Positions 60,888-64,000 of a stretch of 64,000 nt of DNA are shown in pieces. The stretch is taken from assembly GCF_016909175.1 (NCBI RefSeq), contig NZ_JAFBFI010000008.1, positions 120,114 to 184,113 on the forward strand, written 5' to 3'. The translations under genes and the position numbers were made by a program. This DNA comes from Peribacillus deserti (GTDB lineage Bacteria > Bacillota > Bacilli > Bacillales > DSM-1321). Every line of letters begins with the position of its first letter. The first letter of the stretch is position 1. Under the pieces are notes generated by a model that was given only the letters and a program-made list of their open reading frames with translations, was not told the origin of the DNA and did no database searches.

Positions 60888-61637
60888 ATGAACATAAAAA
60901 TAACCGTGGCATTGCTAGTATGTTTAATGAACATCGGGTGCTCACATTTAACAGCAATTGATTCTCAAAAGGTTGAGTCTCAGGAAAAACAGGAGAAACC
61001 CGCATTGAAAGAAACAGCAAAAGTGACAAAATCCGCTAAGGAATATAAAATGCCGGAAAACCAGATGCTGGATGTTCCGCTCATTAATCAAATGGCTGCG
61101 CCAAGGCTCTATAACGGCTGCGAGGTTACCAGTCTTGCAATGCTTATGAATTACCGGGGAATAGACGTAACTAAGAATGAGTTAGCTCAGTCTATTAACA
61201 GAGTACCGCTCACATATGAAAATGGGGATAAAGGAAATCCGAACACTGGCTTTGTCGGGAATATGGAAGATGGCCCCGGACTTGGAGTATATCATGGTCC
61301 TATCAAAGATCTTGCTGTGAAATATGCAGGAAATAAGGTGAAGGACTTAACAGGAAAACCTTTTAATGAACTTCTTCGAGAAGTGGGAAGCGGTTCTCCG
61401 GTTTGGATTATCACTACGGCAAATTTTGCGCCAGTTGGGGATTTTATAGATTGGAACACCCCCCAAGGTTCGATTAAAGTTACCTATAAGGTACACAGCG
61501 TTGTAATCACTGGATATGATGGGCAGAATATATATGTAAATGACCCTTATGGACACAAGAATAGAAAGCTTCCAAAAGAAAGTTTTATCAAAGCCTGGGA
61601 GCAAATGGGCAAGCAGGCATTAACTATTGCCCAGTAA
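60888..61637 (+). CDS. C39-like peptidase lipoprotein
   Basis: The 249-residue protein has a lipoprotein signal with a lipobox near MNIGC (residue 19) and a linker. The papain-like C39 domain then follows. Catalytic Cys is in NGCEVTSLAML, His in VHSVVITGYD and Asp in VNDPYGHK. The domain is related to YvpB-like proteins. It probably acts on the outer face of the membrane. The substrate and partner are unknown; it follows an ABC exporter, but the gap of 137 bp argues for its own promoter. Confidence 0.82.
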   Translation: MNIKITVALLVCLMNIGCSHLTAIDSQKVESQEKQEKPALKETAKVTKSAKEYKMPENQMLDVPLINQMAAPRLYNGCEVTSLAMLMNYRGIDVTKNELAQSINRVPLTYENGDKGNPNTGFVGNMEDGPGLGVYHGPIKDLAVKYAGNKVKDLTGKPFNELLREVGSGSPVWIITTANFAPVGDFIDWNTPQGSIKVTYKVHSVVITGYDGQNIYVNDPYGHKNRKLPKESFIKAWEQMGKQALTIAQ

Positions 61638-61649
61638 ATATCATTTAAA

Positions 61650-61680
61650 AAAGAAGTCTTTTTCAGGGCTTCTTTTTTTA
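61650..61680 (+). terminator. Terminator after C39 gene
   Basis: GAAGTC and GGGCTTC pair around a T-rich loop with a long T-run behind. Confidence 0.75.
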
Positions 61681-61691
61681 TGTAGAAATAG

Positions 61692-61703
61692 GAACATGTG
61701 TTC
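61692..61703 (+). promoter_or_regulatory. LexA (SOS) box before arpU-like gene
   Basis: GAACATGTGTTC fits the Bacillus LexA/DinR box GAAC-N4-GTTC and the RNRY rule in the middle. It is a perfect palindrome apart from no mismatch in the arms. It lies 103 bp before the ArpU-like start, near a candidate -35 (TTGTTG). Confidence 0.7.
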
Positions 61704-61805
61704 TTGTTGAGGGCGCCCTTCCTGTAATAAAATAGTAAAAAAGCCGGTAAAATAAGTAATTTGACCCCTGTAGTAATAAATACAGGGAGAGGGAGGTCGG
61801 GCAGG

Positions 61806-62177
61806 ATGAGGGGAGAACAAGTGCCTTTCAATGAAAGAGAAATTCAAAAACTTGTCATTGCAGAGCTTAAAGTATATAAAGTTCTAAAAATTCAGCTTGC
61901 TAATTTGGAGGAGCGGGAGAGGGCCGGCATGTCCGATTTATTTCCTACGATTAGGGAAAGTGATGGAAAGACCAATTTAAAAGTGATGCAAATAGCAAGA
62001 GCTTTAGAAGAGTCTTTGGATTCACTGGAAAAGGAGTTGATTGAAAAGAAGTATCTAAGTTCATCAGATCCTACTGATTTAGAGGTTTATCTAGATTTAG
62101 GAATCAAAAAGGCTAAATATTACGCCAAGAAAAAAGAGGCTTTAAACTGTATAGCCACCGCACTCGGAATAATCTGA
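61806..62177 (+). CDS. ArpU-family phage late transcription regulator
   Basis: The protein of 123 residues has the ArpU layout. An N-terminal helix precedes an E-rich segment, and the C-terminal half (LIEKKYLSSSDPTDLEVYLD then LGIKKAKYYAKKKEALNCIA) looks like a sigma-70-region-4-like HTH. ArpU proteins control late genes, such as packaging and lysis, in Gram-positive phages. ATG at 61806 follows GGGAGG. The next gene is a holin. No capsid or packaging genes follow, so this is a stranded late-control module or a domesticated one. The LexA box supports DNA-damage control. Confidence 0.85.
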   Translation: MRGEQVPFNEREIQKLVIAELKVYKVLKIQLANLEERERAGMSDLFPTIRESDGKTNLKVMQIARALEESLDSLEKELIEKKYLSSSDPTDLEVYLDLGIKKAKYYAKKKEALNCIATALGII

Positions 62178-62188
62178 GTGTCTTTTTT
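62158..62188 (+). terminator. Terminator overlapping the arpU-like stop
   Basis: CACTCGG and CTGAGTG pair and are followed by a T-run; the stop codon lies in the hairpin. Confidence 0.75.
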
Positions 62189-62252
62189 TGGACAAAAAAC
62201 GGTCTAAACCAGGTACCTTTTTTTAAAAAGAGAACGTGTAAAATATAAATAA

Positions 62253-62264
62253 GAACAAACGTTC
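62253..62264 (+). promoter_or_regulatory. LexA (SOS) box before holin gene
   Basis: GAACAAACGTTC fits GAAC-N4-GTTC with RNRY spacing AAAC. It lies 7 bp behind a TATAAA -10-like element (62243-62248), which is a good blocking position for a repressor, and 31 bp before the holin start. Confidence 0.75.
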
Positions 62265-62294
62265 TTAATAATGAAGTTGAAAGGAGAATGCCGG

Positions 62295-62714
62295 GTGGAT
62301 AACAAATGGATTTATAGCTGGGAGGGAATAAAAGAGTGCATAATTAAATTTGCCGGATACCTGTCGGGCGGGCTGGATCACGTATTGATGGCATTACTTG
62401 TACTTACTGGCTGTGAAATTTTCAGCAGAGCAGGCGTGCTATTGTATTCAAAGAAACTCACATTTATAGGAATGTATGGGATGTTTATAAGGAAAGGATC
62501 TATGTGTATTCTTCTGATTGCTGCAAACCAGCTGGATCTGGTTATGGGAAATTCAGAACAGTTTATGCGATCAGCTATACTGATATTTTTAATAGGGAAT
62601 GAAGGAGCGTCCATTCTAAAAAATTTAAGAAGACTTGGTTTGCCAGCTCCGGATGTCATGTCTAATATAATGGATGATTTCGCTGGCGGGGATAAGGATG
62701 ATAACAAGCCTTAA
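62295..62714 (+). CDS. Phage-type holin (toxin-secretion/lysis family)
   Basis: The protein of 139 residues has about three hydrophobic segments (FAGYLSGGLDHVLMALLVL, MCILLIAANQLD and SAILIFLIGNEG). The GNEGASILKNLRRLGLPAPD motif and a charged tail are diagnostic of phage_holin_4-type proteins. Holins make membrane pores that let endolysin reach the wall; some members secrete toxins. The GTG at 62295 follows AAAGGAG with eight bases spacing. The ATG at 62271 has no site. No endolysin gene is next to it, so it may be a lone holin. Confidence 0.88.
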   Translation: MDNKWIYSWEGIKECIIKFAGYLSGGLDHVLMALLVLTGCEIFSRAGVLLYSKKLTFIGMYGMFIRKGSMCILLIAANQLDLVMGNSEQFMRSAILIFLIGNEGASILKNLRRLGLPAPDVMSNIMDDFAGGDKDDNKP

Positions 62715-62871
62715 TGTAAAAATGGACAGGCCTATATTAAAATATATTGATTTAGTATTTGCGAGAATCAGGAAATAAATAGAGAATTTTATCCTCGTTT
62801 CCACCCGTGCTGTCGGATATTAGCAGAATTTCTCGAAAATAATGGAATTTATCGACAAATGCCTCTAATGG

Positions 62872-62896
62872 GGTTAACTGTTTCTCTACCGGGTAT
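62872..62896 (+). promoter_or_regulatory. Candidate sigma-B promoter
   Basis: GGTTAA/GTTAAC (62872-62878) and GGGTAT (62891-62896) are 12-13 bp apart. This fits the sigma-B pattern GTTTAA-N12-15-GGGTAT, upstream of a stress protein. Confidence 0.7.
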
Positions 62897-62932
62897 CTGT
62901 ATAGTAGAGCAAATAATTAAGGAGGTAATAGT

Positions 62933-63868
62933 ATGAATAAGAGAGTAGTAGGAGTATATGAGAATGGGCATGATGCGATTAAAGCGGTGGAGGTTCTTCA
63001 GGCAGAGGGATATGCAAGGGATGATATATCTGTCATTGCAAAAGATCCAGAAGATGCCCGTGAGGTAACCGATGAAACAGGAACTAAAGCAGGCGAGGGA
63101 GCAGCAGCCGGTGCTGCCACTGGCGGTGTGCTTGGAGGATTGACAGGATTTCTGGCGGGCGTCGGGGCTCTTGCGATTCCTGGTATAGGACCGATTCTGG
63201 CGGCAGGCCCAATAGCAGCTACTTTAGCTGGAGCAGCAACAGGAGCCGGAGCCGGCGGTATAACAGGAGCATTAATTGGTATGGGGATTCCTGATGAAGA
63301 GGCAGAACGATATGAAAGTGATATTAAAGAAGGGAAGATCCTTGTCCTCGTGGATGCGGATCATGAAGTGCACACTGGAGGAAACGGGATGCATAGGGAA
63401 ACTTTAGGTACAGACCGGACAGCTGGTTTGGGTAGAGATGCATCATGGACAGACCGGACAGCTGGTATGGATAGAGGTGCTTCATTTACAGACCGTTCAG
63501 TTGATTTAGACAGAGGTGATTCACTGACAGTACGGCCATCGGGGACACACAGCGAATCTTCACTTACAGATCGATCAGCAAATTTAGATAGAGAGCCGGG
63601 ATTTGACCAAACGAATAATATGCCCGATGAGGGTTTCCGAGATCGTACGAACCGTATAGATGACAATGAGATGCGGGAGCGTTCACGCCGTCTGGAAGAA
63701 ACACGGGACCCGCTGATCACTGGAAACCCGATGGTCGATGCTTCACGGAGACCAGAAGATTCCTTAGATCCTTATGAAGTAAAAAATGGTATTGTAACCG
63801 ATGAAGCAGCTGGCAGGGAAGGAAAACCATTCCGAAGAGACAATAATAGCAACGACCCAATCGTATAA
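62933..63868 (+). CDS. YflT-type general stress protein with 13-residue repeats
   Basis: The N-terminal domain is YflT-like (MNKRVVGVYENGHDAIKAVE, to about residue 45). A Gly/Ala-rich hydrophobic region (about 55-118) follows and may insert into membranes or form a glycine-zipper. Residues 160-224 are five consecutive units of 13 residues of the form TDR-x9-hydrophobic; unit four reads TVRPSGTHSESSL. The last part is charged. The start ATG has TTAAGGAGG. A sigma-B promoter precedes it, which agrees with heat or general stress induction. The precise function is unknown. Confidence 0.88.
   Translation: MNKRVVGVYENGHDAIKAVEVLQAEGYARDDISVIAKDPEDAREVTDETGTKAGEGAAAGAATGGVLGGLTGFLAGVGALAIPGIGPILAAGPIAATLAGAATGAGAGGITGALIGMGIPDEEAERYESDIKEGKILVLVDADHEVHTGGNGMHRETLGTDRTAGLGRDASWTDRTAGMDRGASFTDRSVDLDRGDSLTVRPSGTHSESSLTDRSANLDREPGFDQTNNMPDEGFRDRTNRIDDNEMRERSRRLEETRDPLITGNPMVDASRRPEDSLDPYEVKNGIVTDEAAGREGKPFRRDNNSNDPIV
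63410..63604 (+). repeat. Five tandem 39-bp units in the stress gene
   Basis: The units begin with the codons for TDR (or TVR) at 63410, 63449, 63488, 63527 and 63566. The first three are the most alike, showing recent tandem growth. Confidence 0.85.
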
Positions 63869-63906
63869 GGCGTTGTAAATAATCATGTAAGAGGGTTGTC
63901 CATAAG

Positions 63907-64000
63907 TGAACTGTAACCCCTAAAATGGACAGTTTAATAAAAAGGCCCTATGCTGCTAATAAATGATCCCGGTATTGTACCGGGGTCATTTTATTTAATC
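63907..64000. mobile_element. IS3-family (IS150-like) element, end only
   Basis: The end begins TGAACTGTAACCCCTAAAAT at 63907 and runs out of the window. The sequence resembles the TIR of IS150-group elements, next to the C-terminus of their transposase. It lies 38 bp after the YflT-like gene. The other end and target duplication are not visible. Confidence 0.75.
63948..64000 (-). CDS. IS3-family transposase OrfB, C-terminal fragment
   Basis: On the reverse strand the frame ends with LNKMTPVQYRDHLLAA and the stop TAG at 63948-63950. The TPVQYR ending is typical of the catalytic orfB of IS3-family elements. The rest lies outside the window. Confidence 0.75.
   Translation of the reverse strand, partial: LNKMTPVQYRDHLLAA

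Noticed and set aside
61692..63868. Full prophage at the right end
   Set aside because: Only an ArpU-like regulator and a holin are phage-like; no integrase, capsid, terminase, tail or lysin genes are present.

Overview
The window looks like chromosome from a low-GC, endospore-forming Bacillaceae bacterium. The signs are a small acid-soluble spore protein, an aa3-type quinol oxidase operon (qoxABCD), the c-di-AMP-riboswitch/KimA pair, T-box and S-box leaders, a sigma-B-type promoter, AGGAGG-like ribosome sites and frequent TTG/GTG starts. The genus cannot be fixed from the sequence alone. Most of the window is ordinary core and metabolic content. The accessory signals lie in intergenic DNA, in a few decayed genes, and near the right end (an SOS-box ArpU/holin cassette and an IS3-family end).

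Layout. 0-6 kb: end of a ferritin-like gene, a small HTH protein, an SRPBCC protein, a Phe-type T-box with an amino-acid permease, and a convergent Ile-type T-box with brnQ, separated by a decayed acetyltransferase; then a spore SASP and a DUF1292 protein. 6-16 kb: a PAS sensor kinase, pepT, a 1312-residue secreted nuclease/5'-nucleotidase preceded by PhoP-box-like repeats, a SEC-C protein and a DUF1232 protein. 16-20 kb: a four-gene minus-strand operon (RpiR regulator, M20 amidohydrolase, GNAT, enolase-superfamily racemase) matching the N-succinyl-amino-acid racemase pathway that converts D- to L-amino acids, with two palindromic operators. 20-31 kb: TerC remnant, an SDR reductase, kimA with its riboswitch, pepV, an exonuclease, gabD, an SgrR-like pseudogene next to an MFS transporter, and an RsbR paralogue. 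31-40 kb: a 49-codon gene, a small haem-copper-oxidase-like membrane protein, a TPR protein with a degenerate dynamin-like G domain, an aminopeptidase pair, DinB and a UDG-fold protein. 41-45 kb: a SAM riboswitch controlling a ribose-type ABC importer. 45-57 kb: NERD protein, M14 carboxypeptidase, qoxABCD, signal peptidase, a molybdopterin oxidoreductase, a GNAT and hutG. 57-64 kb: a heterodimeric ABC exporter with one degenerate ATP site, a C39-like lipoprotein, the ArpU/holin genes each preceded by a LexA box, a sigma-B/YflT stress protein with a 13-residue repeat, and an IS3-family end.

The most unexplained signal is a set of intergenic arrays in which a 6-10 bp motif recurs every 20 or 21 bp (two DNA helical turns) with unrelated sequence in between. 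Four motif families occur: AAGCATAAA twice, TCTGCGCGAA three times, TCGCTC twice, and TTTTGCAGGA once. Two loci carry the TCTGCGCGAA and TCGCTC families in the same order. A second dispersed signal is the near-palindrome GGGGACTGTCCCC, found in four intergenic places and once read in frame inside pepV.
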